Source: ZLKRG08 sp964565165 (GTDB taxonomy: Bacteria; Actinomycetota; Actinomycetes; Nanopelagicales; Nanopelagicaceae). From it: a stretch of 38,033 nucleotides of DNA. Below are positions 15,984 through 24,354 of this stretch, one piece after another; the first letter of the stretch is position 1, and every line of letters begins with the position of its first letter. Below the pieces are notes generated by a model. It was not told the DNA's origin. It saw only the letters and a list, made by a program, of their open reading frames with translations, and searched no databases. The DNA is taken from positions 1 to 38,033 of the forward strand of contig CAZMDJ010000007.1 in NCBI GenBank assembly GCA_964565165.1. The letters run 5' to 3'. The position numbers and the translations under genes were made by a program.

Positions 15984-16250
15984 ATGCGTCAAGAAGGTCC
16001 AAGCATTCAGCTGGAGACTGGCGAGGTCGTCGAGCTATCATGGCAAGAGCGTGCGTTATGCGCACAGACCGATCCAGAGGCCTTCTTCCCCGAAAAAGGC
16101 GGTTCAACCCGCGAAGCTAAGCGCGTCTGCACCTCATGCGATGTCCGCTCAGAGTGCCTTGAATATGCCTTGGCACATGATGAGCGCTTCGGTATCTGGG
16201 GTGGTCTCTCAGAGCGCGAACGTCGTCGTTTAAAGCGCCGTTCAGCTTAA
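15984..16250 (+). CDS. whiB2: WhiB-family Fe-S transcriptional regulator (WhiB2/WhmD-like)
   Basis: A small [4Fe-4S] protein of 88 residues that acts with the principal sigma factor. Four conserved cysteines are present at residues 26, 49, 52 and 58 (C-x22-C-x2-C-x5-C), followed by the GIWGG turn (70-74) and a basic tail, RRRLKRRSA. In actinobacteria a WhiB2/WhmD gene sits close to the mannose-nucleotide and phosphomannomutase genes, and its product controls septation and division; the same context is seen here. The ATG at 15984 is preceded by AGGAG at 8-9 bases. Unlike many genes here it has a leader of about 50 bases. Confidence 0.92.
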   Translation: MRQEGPSIQLETGEVVELSWQERALCAQTDPEAFFPEKGGSTREAKRVCTSCDVRSECLEYALAHDERFGIWGGLSERERRRLKRRSA

Positions 16251-16307
16251 GTTCAAAATAATTCCCTAATTTCCTAAATTGACCGGATTCATTAAGACTT
16301 ACACCTG

Positions 16308-19289
16308 ATGTCATCACAGGTAACAGCGATTCTGGTCGTACACGACGGTGCGACGTGGCTGCCACAAGTTGTGGCAGCGCTCGCATCTCAAACCCGAACC
16401 CCTGATCGCACAATTGCGGTCGATACCGGTTCTGTAGATGGCTCACTTAAATTATTAAGTAGCGCTCGCATCAAAGATATTTCTATTAATCGCGGCGAAG
16501 GTTTTGGAACTGCAGTTGCTGAAGCGGTCGCAACACTTCCACCAGTTGAATCTGAAGATGAGTGGATCTGGTTATTACATGATGACAGCGCACCTGATCA
16601 TCACGCCCTTGAGAAATTGTTAGAAGCGGTAGCTGATCGTCCAAATATCGCAATGGTCGGCCCGAAGATTCTTGGTTGGCATGATCGTTCGCATTTACTT
16701 GAAGTCGGAATCAGCATCGCACGCAATGGTGCACGATGGACCGGACTTGAAGATCACGAATACGACCAAGGGCAACATGACGGAACCTTTGAAGTATTTT
16801 CAGTTAGTACCGCTGGCGCTTTAATTCGACGCTCTGTTTTTGAAGAACTGGGTGGCTTTGATGAGAAGCTCGACCTATTCCGCGACGACGTTGATTTTGG
16901 TTGGAGAATTCACTCGGCGGGTCAATCAGTATTGGTAAATACTGATGCGGTTCTTTATCACGCAGAGGCGGCCGCATCTGAGCGTCGAACCGTTGATGTC
17001 GATGAAGCGTTCTTGCATCGCCCACATCTACTTGATCGCCGAAATGCAGCTTATGTACTTTTAACAAATTCAACTTGGTGGATGCTTCCATTAATTACTC
17101 TGCAGATTGTCGGAGCAGCGCTAGTTCGTGCGGTTGGATATCTATTTGCAAAGTTACCGGGCTATGCATCTGATGAGCTCTTGGCGCTCTTTAGATTATT
17201 CACACGACCAGATTTAGTTCGTGCTGGTCGTAAATGGCGCAAGGAAGATCGTTTAGTTTCCCCACGTATCGTGACTCGCTTTATGCCTTCACGAATTCTC
17301 CAATTACGTAGCGCAATTGATTCGGTCACCGATCGAATCCAAGAGAAGCTATTTCCGACCCAATCAGATTTAAATGCAGAGCTTTCTGAAGATGAAGATT
17401 TATTAACGCCTTCTAAGAAGCGCAACTGGTTGCAGCTGGCAAAGCGCCCTGATATCGCTGCATTTACCGCTGCCTTTATCTTCTCAATTATCTTTTCACA
17501 TAGCCGCTTTGGTGCAATTGCAGGTGGCGCGCTACCGGAATCACCTAAGGGCGTTTCGGAACTCTGGAAGTTATATGCAGAGTCATGGCATCAAGTTGGT
17601 ATGGGTAGTTCTAGCGCCACACCTACATGGGTAGCAGTTATTGCGCTTATTGGAACTATTACATTTGGCAATGCGCAGCTATTTATCTCAGCGCTCTTCC
17701 TCTTTGCGCCGTTGATTCTCTTCTCTGCAATTTTTATCTGGCTTCGCAAAATCACATCTCATATTTGGTTGGCAATCTTCGGTTCTGCCCTTTATGCAAT
17801 GTCGCCAGTTGCGCTAGCAACTATTAATGCTGGTCGCTTAGGCACTTTAATTGTGATGGCGACCTTGCCAATGACCTTACATTTCATGAGCGGCACCCTT
17901 GAAATTGAGAAGCTTTCAATCCGCAAGATTTTCCAACTAGGTATTTTCATTGCGATTACAGTTTCGTTCTCGCTGCCATATTTCTTGGCACTCGGATTCT
18001 TCTATACCGGACTTACTATTTTTGATTTCCTCCATACCTCAAGAGAGGTTTGGATCAAGCGAATTCAACATCGCGCGCTGCTTCTTGCGATTCCTTTCCT
18101 GCTAAATGCACCGTACACAACTGAAGCGTTACTGCATCCAACAAGATTCCTACTTGAACCTGGACTTGCGCTATCAGGTGGCGGACCAAATCTGGCGCTC
18201 CTTTCTAATCCTGGCGGAATTGGCGCAACTCCATGGTGGATGGTTGGCCCATTTACAGCGGTACTACTTGTATCTATCTTCTCTCGCACCAATGCGCGTT
18301 ACTTTGCATTTGTCGGATCAGGATTCTTAGCAGTCGGTGTTTTATTAGCTGGGCTTTCGTTCCCAGCGCACGGAACTTCAATCGGTTATCCGCTTTGGAC
18401 CGGAACATTCATTGCAATTTCAACAATTGCTGCGATTACCGCAGGTTCAATAATTTTGGATCAATTACGAAAGCATCTAGAGAAATCAGCGGTTAACTAT
18501 CGCCATATTCTTGCCGCGATTGTTCTAGTTACAACTGTTATCTATACAGCGGGTGCTGGTTTCTGGAGCATTGTTACCGCATCACCGCTACATACAATTT
18601 CTAACCGAGTACTTCCGGAATTTCTTGGAGTTACACCTGGTACCAAGACTGTTGTAATACGCAAAATGGTTGATGGTTCTCTTAATTACTTCATCGCTCG
18701 TGGCCATGATATTTATCTTGGTGATCCTGATGTGGCGCCAGCTACCAACCCTGAAATCTCTGCTGCAATCCGTTCTACAGTTGACGGAAGCGGAGTAACT
18801 AGCGGTGCAACTTTGGCTGAATATGGAATTAAATATTTATTCGTTAAATCTCCGGCTCCAGAATCATTAATTAGAACCATTGATGGCCTTGGTGGCTTTG
18901 TACGTAACTCGGCAACAAGCGCAGGTATCACTTGGCGTGTAGTTGGTTTTTCAGATCGAGTTATCTACAACGCTGATGACGGAACTATGTCAGCGCTTCC
19001 TTCAAATGAGATTAGCTCTAGTTTCACTGTTACTCGTCCAGGCACAGTTCGTTTGGCTGAAAACTATGATCGCAATTGGCAAGTTATCGGCAACGGTAAA
19101 TTGGTTGCTAAGCAAGCTAATGGAAATAACCTTCCGGAATTTAATATTGAAACAAGCGGGGAGTACTTACTAATTCATGACGGAACAGTCCGTCGCGCCT
19201 TCCTTTCATTACAGATCATCTTCCTACTAATCGCGCTCGTTATGGCAGCGCCTGGTGGTCGCCGTAAACGAGATCAGGAGATGCCATGA
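16308..19289 (+). CDS. Large membrane-anchored family 2 glycosyltransferase
   Basis: A 993-residue protein. Residues 1-240 are a GT2 domain: TAILVVHDGATWLP at the start, WIWLLHDDSAPD with the metal-binding HDD at 91-93, and FRDDVDFGWR at 191-200 as the acceptor/base motif. A membrane segment near 255-280 and a polar linker (about 285-375) follow, then a multi-helix membrane region from about 380 to 730, an extracytoplasmic domain (about 750-960) and a final membrane helix near 965-985. This architecture is typical of actinobacterial envelope glycosyltransferases near whiB2. Acceptor and sugar are unknown; GDP-mannose is a reasonable guess from context. The start at ATG 16308 has no clear ribosome-binding site. 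Confidence 0.83.
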   Translation: MSSQVTAILVVHDGATWLPQVVAALASQTRTPDRTIAVDTGSVDGSLKLLSSARIKDISINRGEGFGTAVAEAVATLPPVESEDEWIWLLHDDSAPDHHALEKLLEAVADRPNIAMVGPKILGWHDRSHLLEVGISIARNGARWTGLEDHEYDQGQHDGTFEVFSVSTAGALIRRSVFEELGGFDEKLDLFRDDVDFGWRIHSAGQSVLVNTDAVLYHAEAAASERRTVDVDEAFLHRPHLLDRRNAAYVLLTNSTWWMLPLITLQIVGAALVRAVGYLFAKLPGYASDELLALFRLFTRPDLVRAGRKWRKEDRLVSPRIVTRFMPSRILQLRSAIDSVTDRIQEKLFPTQSDLNAELSEDEDLLTPSKKRNWLQLAKRPDIAAFTAAFIFSIIFSHSRFGAIAGGALPESPKGVSELWKLYAESWHQVGMGSSSATPTWVAVIALIGTITFGNAQLFISALFLFAPLILFSAIFIWLRKITSHIWLAIFGSALYAMSPVALATINAGRLGTLIVMATLPMTLHFMSGTLEIEKLSIRKIFQLGIFIAITVSFSLPYFLALGFFYTGLTIFDFLHTSREVWIKRIQHRALLLAIPFLLNAPYTTEALLHPTRFLLEPGLALSGGGPNLALLSNPGGIGATPWWMVGPFTAVLLVSIFSRTNARYFAFVGSGFLAVGVLLAGLSFPAHGTSIGYPLWTGTFIAISTIAAITAGSIILDQLRKHLEKSAVNYRHILAAIVLVTTVIYTAGAGFWSIVTASPLHTISNRVLPEFLGVTPGTKTVVIRKMVDGSLNYFIARGHDIYLGDPDVAPATNPEISAAIRSTVDGSGVTSGATLAEYGIKYLFVKSPAPESLIRTIDGLGGFVRNSATSAGITWRVVGFSDRVIYNADDGTMSALPSNEISSSFTVTRPGTVRLAENYDRNWQVIGNGKLVAKQANGNNLPEFNIETSGEYLLIHDGTVRRAFLSLQIIFLLIALVMAAPGGRRKRDQEMP

Positions 19290-20563
19290 AATTACGCCGC
19301 CTGATCTATTTAGTTTCTATTTTTGTAGCAGTGACTCTTATTGGCAATTTGCTTCAAGCTGGTGGAGATTCACGTAAGTACTCTGAGAATTACCCAGAAC
19401 TTGTCTGCCCAAATGTTGGCAGCGCAACTGCAACTCAAGTTTCACTTACAACCAGTAAGCGTTTAGTTAGATTTATTCCAAATAAGTCATTTAAATTAAT
19501 GACTGCAAAGACAAATCGCTTACAGACCAAGAGCAGCTCAGTCGTTGTAGATGGTCAAGGAACTAGTTCATTTGCTTGGGTTTCAAAGTCTGGCGTCTGG
19601 GCTGGCGGCGTAAATTGTTTATCACCACAGGCCGAGCAGTACTTCGTTGGCGGTAGCGGTGATATTTCAAGTAAATCAAAGTTAGTTGTAATCAATAGCG
19701 GGCTAAGTGCATCAATTGTCGATGTCTTTACATACAGCGAAGGCGGTTCTTTAAAGAAGACCATCTCTGTTCCTAATAATCAAGTCGCAACTTTAAATGT
19801 GGTCTCACTTGCACCAGGTGCAAAATCCGTTGGTATGCGCGTGATCCCTCGTACCGGTCGCGTTACTTCTTACTTGGTTGATGAACGCGGTAAAGGACTT
19901 CGCTTACTTGGTGGAGATGTGGTTAATTCACAAGCAGAACTAAGTAAGGTTCTTTACATCTCAGGTATTCCACACAACCAGAGCAACAAGACCCACGTAC
20001 TTAGAATTCTTAACTCAGGGGCAGCGAATACTGTTATTTCTGTAGAAGTTCTATCTAAAGAGGGACGCTATGTTCCTGTGGGACTTGATAATCGAAAGAT
20101 TGCATTCGGAAAAGCAGCTGAAATCTCATTCGATGTTAATTCAAAGGTCTCTGCATTCGGTCTGAAAATTACTTCAGATCAACCAATTGCAGCCTCTGTG
20201 TACAGTCGAACTGGATCTGATTTTGTCTGGAGTAGTGCAGTTGCAACTGGAGTAAAAGGCACTTGGGCAATTACAGGTTTAGATCCAACGCTTCATCTTG
20301 TTGGAGATCAGATTAAAGCGTCGATTACTGTTTTGATGCCAAAACGTAAGAAGATTTCAAAGAAGCTCGAAGGCACCGATTTCCTAAGTTATGTTCTTCC
20401 AAATGGTGCAATTGGTTTAAGAATTGATTCAATCTCATCTGATGCCGCTGGAAGTTTGCTTGTTTCATCGCAGAGCGGAATTGGCTATCTACCTTTAGTT
20501 AATGGTTCGGTATTGACCAGAAGCACAGTACCAACTGCCAATATCGGCGTGTTAAACCCATAA
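19286..20563 (+). CDS. DUF5719-type membrane-anchored extracytoplasmic protein
   Basis: A 425-residue protein with an N-terminal uncleaved signal-anchor (about residues 6-24, YLVSIFVAVTLIGNLLQAG) after a basic start (KLRR). The rest is Ser/Thr/Val-rich and beta-strand rich with no catalytic motif that I recognise. Position and layout match DUF5719 proteins, which in actinobacteria follow the large GT2 gene; function is unknown. Two cysteines (in ELVCPNVG and VNCLSPQ) may form a disulfide outside the cell. The ATG overlaps the glycosyltransferase stop (ATGA), so the two are translationally coupled and may form one envelope complex. Confidence 0.72.
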   Translation: MKLRRLIYLVSIFVAVTLIGNLLQAGGDSRKYSENYPELVCPNVGSATATQVSLTTSKRLVRFIPNKSFKLMTAKTNRLQTKSSSVVVDGQGTSSFAWVSKSGVWAGGVNCLSPQAEQYFVGGSGDISSKSKLVVINSGLSASIVDVFTYSEGGSLKKTISVPNNQVATLNVVSLAPGAKSVGMRVIPRTGRVTSYLVDERGKGLRLLGGDVVNSQAELSKVLYISGIPHNQSNKTHVLRILNSGAANTVISVEVLSKEGRYVPVGLDNRKIAFGKAAEISFDVNSKVSAFGLKITSDQPIAASVYSRTGSDFVWSSAVATGVKGTWAITGLDPTLHLVGDQIKASITVLMPKRKKISKKLEGTDFLSYVLPNGAIGLRIDSISSDAAGSLLVSSQSGIGYLPLVNGSVLTRSTVPTANIGVLNP

Positions 20564-20581
20564 AACATTAACGCTTAAGAC

Positions 20582-20593
20582 TATTTTTCTCGT
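20582..20593 (+). promoter_or_regulatory. Leaderless-type -10 element of the DUF3499 gene
   Basis: TATTTT at 20582-20587 lies exactly 6 bases before the ATG at 20594, and no Shine-Dalgarno sequence is present. It marks a probable new transcript for DUF3499-manB after the glycosyltransferase operon. Confidence 0.45.
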
Positions 20594-20959
20594 ATGAGTT
20601 CTCGTATCGGTAGACATTGCTCGCGTTCGGGCTGCCACCGCAAAGCAGCGATGACTCTTACATATGTTTATGCAGAATCAATTGCAGTGGTTGGACCTTT
20701 AGCTACTTACTCCGAACCGCATGCTTATGACCTCTGTGAAATTCATGGCGCAAAATTGACCGTGCCAAATGGTTGGCAGGTTATCCGCCGTGAAATTAAC
20801 TCTGGCCAGAGCGGACCTTCAGATGAAGATCTAATGGCTATTGCAGATGCAGTGCGCGAAGTTGCTACACGTGAAATACCAGATAGCAATTCAAACGCTA
20901 ATGCGGTTCAATCTGCCTTAGGACGACGCGGACATCTCCGCTCAGTTCCAAACGCATAA
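20594..20959 (+). CDS. DUF3499 family protein
   Basis: A 121-residue protein of the actinobacterial DUF3499 family (M. tuberculosis Rv3258c). The N-terminus has CSRSGCHRKA (Cys9, Cys14), and a later YDLCEIHG carries Cys48 and His51, together a plausible zinc site. The segment TLTYVYAESIAVVGPLA and the PNGWQVIRR segment are family hallmarks. The C-terminus is Asn/Ala-rich and variable. Function is unknown. It sits directly upstream of phosphomannomutase, as in mycobacteria. The start is ATG 20594 with a promoter-like hexamer 6 bases upstream. Confidence 0.87.
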   Translation: MSSRIGRHCSRSGCHRKAAMTLTYVYAESIAVVGPLATYSEPHAYDLCEIHGAKLTVPNGWQVIRREINSGQSGPSDEDLMAIADAVREVATREIPDSNSNANAVQSALGRRGHLRSVPNA

Positions 20960-20977
20960 AACGGATCGAGGTCCTCA

Positions 20978-22330
20978 ATGATTCCTAATATCTTTAAAGC
21001 GTATGACATTCGCGGTTTAGTGGGATCTGAACTTACAAAACAATTTGCATTCTCTACTGGCGTTGCATTTGCAAAGTTCCTCGAACTCGAACGCGAACCA
21101 GGAACTGTAGTTATCGGCGAAGATATGCGCCCTTCATCACCTGAATTGGCTGATGCCTTCTCTGCAGGCGTTACTTCACAAGGCCTAGATGTAATTCGAA
21201 TTGGTCTGGCATCTACCGACATGCTTTATTTCGCAGCCGGTAAGTTAAATCTTCCTGGTGCGATGTTTACCGCAAGCCATAACCCTGCTGAATACAACGG
21301 TATCAAAATGTGCTTTAGCGGTGCGCGACCAATCGGAAAAGAATCCGGATTGGTGACGATCGAAAAGTTTGTTCGCGATGGAGTTCCAGTTAGCTTACGA
21401 CCAGTTGGCGTAGAAACTCATCGCGAGATGCTTACCGAATATGTTGATCACCTTTTAACTCTGGTTGATGTATCTGGAATTCGTAAATTAAATATTGTGG
21501 TTGATGCCGGTAACGGAATGGCTGGCCATACCGCGCCTGCTGTCTTTGCACGCATGAACGTTGATGTGACAGAGATGTATTACGAACTAGACGGAACATT
21601 CCCAAACCACGAAGCAAACCCAATCGATGAAGAGAATCTAAAAGATCTCAAGAAGATGGTTAAGAAAAAGGGTGCTGACATTGGTATGGCTTTCGATGGA
21701 GATGCCGACCGTTGTTTCTTAGTGGATGAAAACGGGGAAGCGGTTAACCCATCTTTATTAACTGCGCTAATCGCAGATCGTGAATTGAAGAAGAAGCCTG
21801 GTTCACCGATTATTTACAACTTAATTTCATCACGTGCAGTTCGCGAAATCGTTGAAGAGAACGGTGGCAAGCCATTACGTTCTAGAGTCGGACATTCATT
21901 TATTAAAGCAATGATGGCTGAATCAGGTGCGATTTTTGGTGGCGAACATTCAGGTCACTTCTACTTCGCAGATTTCTGGCGTGCAGATTCTGGAATGCTT
22001 GCTGCGCTTCATGCGATTGCTGCACTTGGCGAAACAAAGAAGTCACTCTCATCTTTACTTAAGCCATATGCCCGTTATGTAGCCAGTGGAGAAATCAACT
22101 CAACAGTTTCGGATAGCAAGTCAGTTATGGCTCAAATCAAAGATCTTTATGGTTCAAAGCCTGGCGTAACGACTGATGAATTAGATGGATTAACAGTTGA
22201 TGGCGATACCTGGTGGTTTAACGTACGCGCATCAAATACCGAACCGCTCCTTCGACTTAACGTTGAGGCTAAGACCCAAGCCCAAATGGCGAAGGTTCGC
22301 GATGAGGTTCTTGCACTTATTAGAGGTTAA
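20978..22330 (+). CDS. manB: Phosphomannomutase/phosphoglucomutase ManB
   Basis: Interconverts hexose-6-phosphate and hexose-1-phosphate, here probably mannose, to feed GDP-mannose synthesis. The active-site phosphoserine loop FTASHNPAEYNG has Ser100. The metal loop DGDADRC lies near residue 240, the sugar-binding loop GGEHSGH near 325 and the phosphate-binding RASNTEPLLR loop near the C-terminus. All four domains of the alpha-D-phosphohexomutase family are present in 450 residues. The start is ATG 20978 with a GAGGTC ribosome-binding sequence. The pair with the nucleotidyltransferase at 14833 makes a mannose activation route for the envelope glycosyltransferase. Confidence 0.92.
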   Translation: MIPNIFKAYDIRGLVGSELTKQFAFSTGVAFAKFLELEREPGTVVIGEDMRPSSPELADAFSAGVTSQGLDVIRIGLASTDMLYFAAGKLNLPGAMFTASHNPAEYNGIKMCFSGARPIGKESGLVTIEKFVRDGVPVSLRPVGVETHREMLTEYVDHLLTLVDVSGIRKLNIVVDAGNGMAGHTAPAVFARMNVDVTEMYYELDGTFPNHEANPIDEENLKDLKKMVKKKGADIGMAFDGDADRCFLVDENGEAVNPSLLTALIADRELKKKPGSPIIYNLISSRAVREIVEENGGKPLRSRVGHSFIKAMMAESGAIFGGEHSGHFYFADFWRADSGMLAALHAIAALGETKKSLSSLLKPYARYVASGEINSTVSDSKSVMAQIKDLYGSKPGVTTDELDGLTVDGDTWWFNVRASNTEPLLRLNVEAKTQAQMAKVRDEVLALIRG

Positions 22331-22343
22331 ACTAAGAGCCTGC

Positions 22344-22355
22344 GCGAGGCCTCGC
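22344..22355. repeat. 12-base perfect GC palindrome upstream of ahcY
   Basis: GCGAGGCCTCGC is self-complementary with no loop bases. It lies in the 60-base gap between manB and ahcY, 36 bases before the start codon. No T-run follows, so it is not a standard terminator. A protein-binding site or transcript hairpin is possible. Confidence 0.4.
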
Positions 22356-22390
22356 CGATTGAAAATTCTGTAAACCTCATAGGAGAAAAA

Positions 22391-23668
22391 TTGTCTACGA
22401 CGACCTCAATTAAGCATGACATTGCTAATGCTGCGCTAGCGGCAGAAGGCAAGAAGCGCATCGAATGGGCAGAACGCAACATGCCTGTTCTTGCACAGAT
22501 CCGCGAACGATTTGAAAAGACAAAGCCATTCGCTGGTGTTCGAATCGCTGCATGTATGCACGTCACAACTGAGACTGCAAACCTAATGCGCGTTCTAAAA
22601 GCAGGTGGAGCAGAGCTTGCACTTTGCGCATCTAATCCACTTTCAACTCAAGATGACACAGCAGCTGCGCTAGTACACGAATACGGCATTAGCGTTTTCG
22701 CTCGCAATGCAGTTGATCGTGATGGTTACTATGCACATATCAACGCAGCACTTGATATCGAACCACACCAGGTATTTGATGATGGTTGCGACCTTGTAAA
22801 TACTCTTCACACAACACGTAAAGAACTTCTTCCAAATATCGCTGGTGGTTGCGAAGAGACAACAACAGGCGTTATCCGTCTAACTCAGATGGCAAAAGAT
22901 GGCGCACTAACTTTCCCAATGATCGCGGTTAACGACACAGATACAAAGCACATGTTCGATAACCGTTACGGAACAGGACAATCAACTCTTGATGCTGTTT
23001 TCCGTGCAACTAACTTCCTACTTGCTGGCCGCGTTCTTGTGGTTGCAGGTTTCGGTTACTGCGGTAAAGGCGTTGCAGAGCGTGCACGTGGTTTAGGTGC
23101 AGATGTAATCGTTACTGAAATTGATCCAACAAAGGCACTTGATGCGATGATGCAGGGCTTCCGCGTTATGCCAATGACCGAAGCAGCGAAGATCGGCGAT
23201 GTATTTATTACTGTAACCGGCAACCGCGATGTACTTCGCGAAGAGCACTTCTTAGTAATGAAGGATGGCGCAATTCTTGCTAACTCAGGCCACTTCGATA
23301 TCGAAATCGATGTTGCGTGGTTAGAGCAGAACAACGCAAAGAAGAACGCGAAGATGCGTCACCAGACCGATGAATATGTGTTGAAGAATGGCAATCGCCT
23401 TCTTCTAATTGCAGAAGGTCGCTTAGTAAACCTAGGTGCGGCAGAAGGTCACCCAGCGTCAGTTATGGATCTTTCATTCTCTGATCAGGCGCTAACTGCG
23501 GAATACCTTGTTAAAGAAGCTAAGAACCTAAAGCCAGGTGTTCATAACGTGCCAACAGAAATTGATAAAGAGGTAGCACGCTTGAAACTTGCAAGCATGG
23601 GTGGTGCAGTTGATGTACTAACTCCAGCACAAGAGCTTTACCTAAACTCTTGGGAACACGGTAGCTAA
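22391..23668 (+). CDS. ahcY: Adenosylhomocysteinase (SAH hydrolase)
   Basis: An NAD-dependent enzyme that splits S-adenosylhomocysteine into adenosine and homocysteine, removing the product inhibitor of methyltransferases. The substrate-binding ETTTGV and NDTDTKHMFDNRYGTGQS segments and the NAD-binding GFGYCGKG motif (about residues 220-227) are clear. The C-terminal LNSWEHGS is close to the family end, though the usual terminal KPDHYRY tail is absent. The length is 425, shorter than the roughly 495 of the mycobacterial enzyme, which has an extra insertion. The start is TTG 22391 with AGGAG 6 bases upstream. The TAA overlaps the mtrA ATG (TAATG), so the two are coupled. Confidence 0.94.
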   Translation: MSTTTSIKHDIANAALAAEGKKRIEWAERNMPVLAQIRERFEKTKPFAGVRIAACMHVTTETANLMRVLKAGGAELALCASNPLSTQDDTAAALVHEYGISVFARNAVDRDGYYAHINAALDIEPHQVFDDGCDLVNTLHTTRKELLPNIAGGCEETTTGVIRLTQMAKDGALTFPMIAVNDTDTKHMFDNRYGTGQSTLDAVFRATNFLLAGRVLVVAGFGYCGKGVAERARGLGADVIVTEIDPTKALDAMMQGFRVMPMTEAAKIGDVFITVTGNRDVLREEHFLVMKDGAILANSGHFDIEIDVAWLEQNNAKKNAKMRHQTDEYVLKNGNRLLLIAEGRLVNLGAAEGHPASVMDLSFSDQALTAEYLVKEAKNLKPGVHNVPTEIDKEVARLKLASMGGAVDVLTPAQELYLNSWEHGS

Positions 23669-24354
23669 TGACATTAGTGCTTGTCGTTGATGACGACCAA
23701 GATCTAGCAGAGATGCTCGGCATTGTTTTAACTGGTGCTGGCATTGATGTAGAGATGGTTCATCGTGGCGATGAAGCACTTGATGCATTCCGTGAAACAA
23801 ATCCTGATTTGGTTTTACTTGATGTAATGCTTCCAGGTATAGATGGCGTAGAAGTTTGTAAATTAATTCGCGCTGAATCTATGGTTCCAATTGTCATGCT
23901 TACAGCTCGCGGCGACACACAAGATGTCGTCGCGGGTCTGGAAGCAGGCGCCGATGATTACATCGTTAAACCTTTTAGACATCCTTCAGAATTAGTAGCC
24001 CGTATTCGCACCAGGCTACGTCGCTCAACTCTTCCTTCAACAGGCCAAGTTTCAATCGGTGATTTGAAGATTGACATGGTTGCCCACGAAGTTACACGTG
24101 GTGGAAAGAAGATTCTCTTAACTCGTCTCGAGTTTGAATTACTTGCAGCTCTTGCAAAAGAGCCAGGTCGTGTATTTACTCGCGAAGCTCTTCTAAGTGA
24201 AGTTTGGGGTTACCACCACTCAACCGATACTCGCTTGGTAAACGTTCATGTTCAGCGCCTTCGTTCTAAAGTCGAACTCGATCCAGATAACCCAGAGATT
24301 GTCCTAACCGTTCGCGGCGTTGGATATCGAGCAGGTTCAACGAGTTCTAAGTGA
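23668..24354 (+). CDS. mtrA: MtrA: OmpR-family response regulator
   Basis: Essential actinobacterial response regulator linking cell division, envelope remodelling and DNA replication control. The receiver domain (residues 1-120) has the acidic pocket (VVDDDQD), the phospho-acceptor Asp52 (LLDVMLPG), Thr79 and Lys101. The C-terminal winged helix (about 130-225) ends in VRGVGYRAG. The 228-residue length matches mycobacterial MtrA. Neighbours ahcY upstream and mtrB downstream repeat the conserved order. The mtrA stop overlaps the GTG of mtrB. The tmk gene that lies between sahH and mtrA in mycobacteria is absent here. Confidence 0.94.
   Translation: MTLVLVVDDDQDLAEMLGIVLTGAGIDVEMVHRGDEALDAFRETNPDLVLLDVMLPGIDGVEVCKLIRAESMVPIVMLTARGDTQDVVAGLEAGADDYIVKPFRHPSELVARIRTRLRRSTLPSTGQVSIGDLKIDMVAHEVTRGGKKILLTRLEFELLAALAKEPGRVFTREALLSEVWGYHHSTDTRLVNVHVQRLRSKVELDPDNPEIVLTVRGVGYRAGSTSSK

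Noticed and set aside
15898..16233. Plus-strand frame of 111 codons over the whiB2 promoter
   Set aside because: It covers the promoter and leader and then runs out of frame through whiB2. Its composition looks non-coding.
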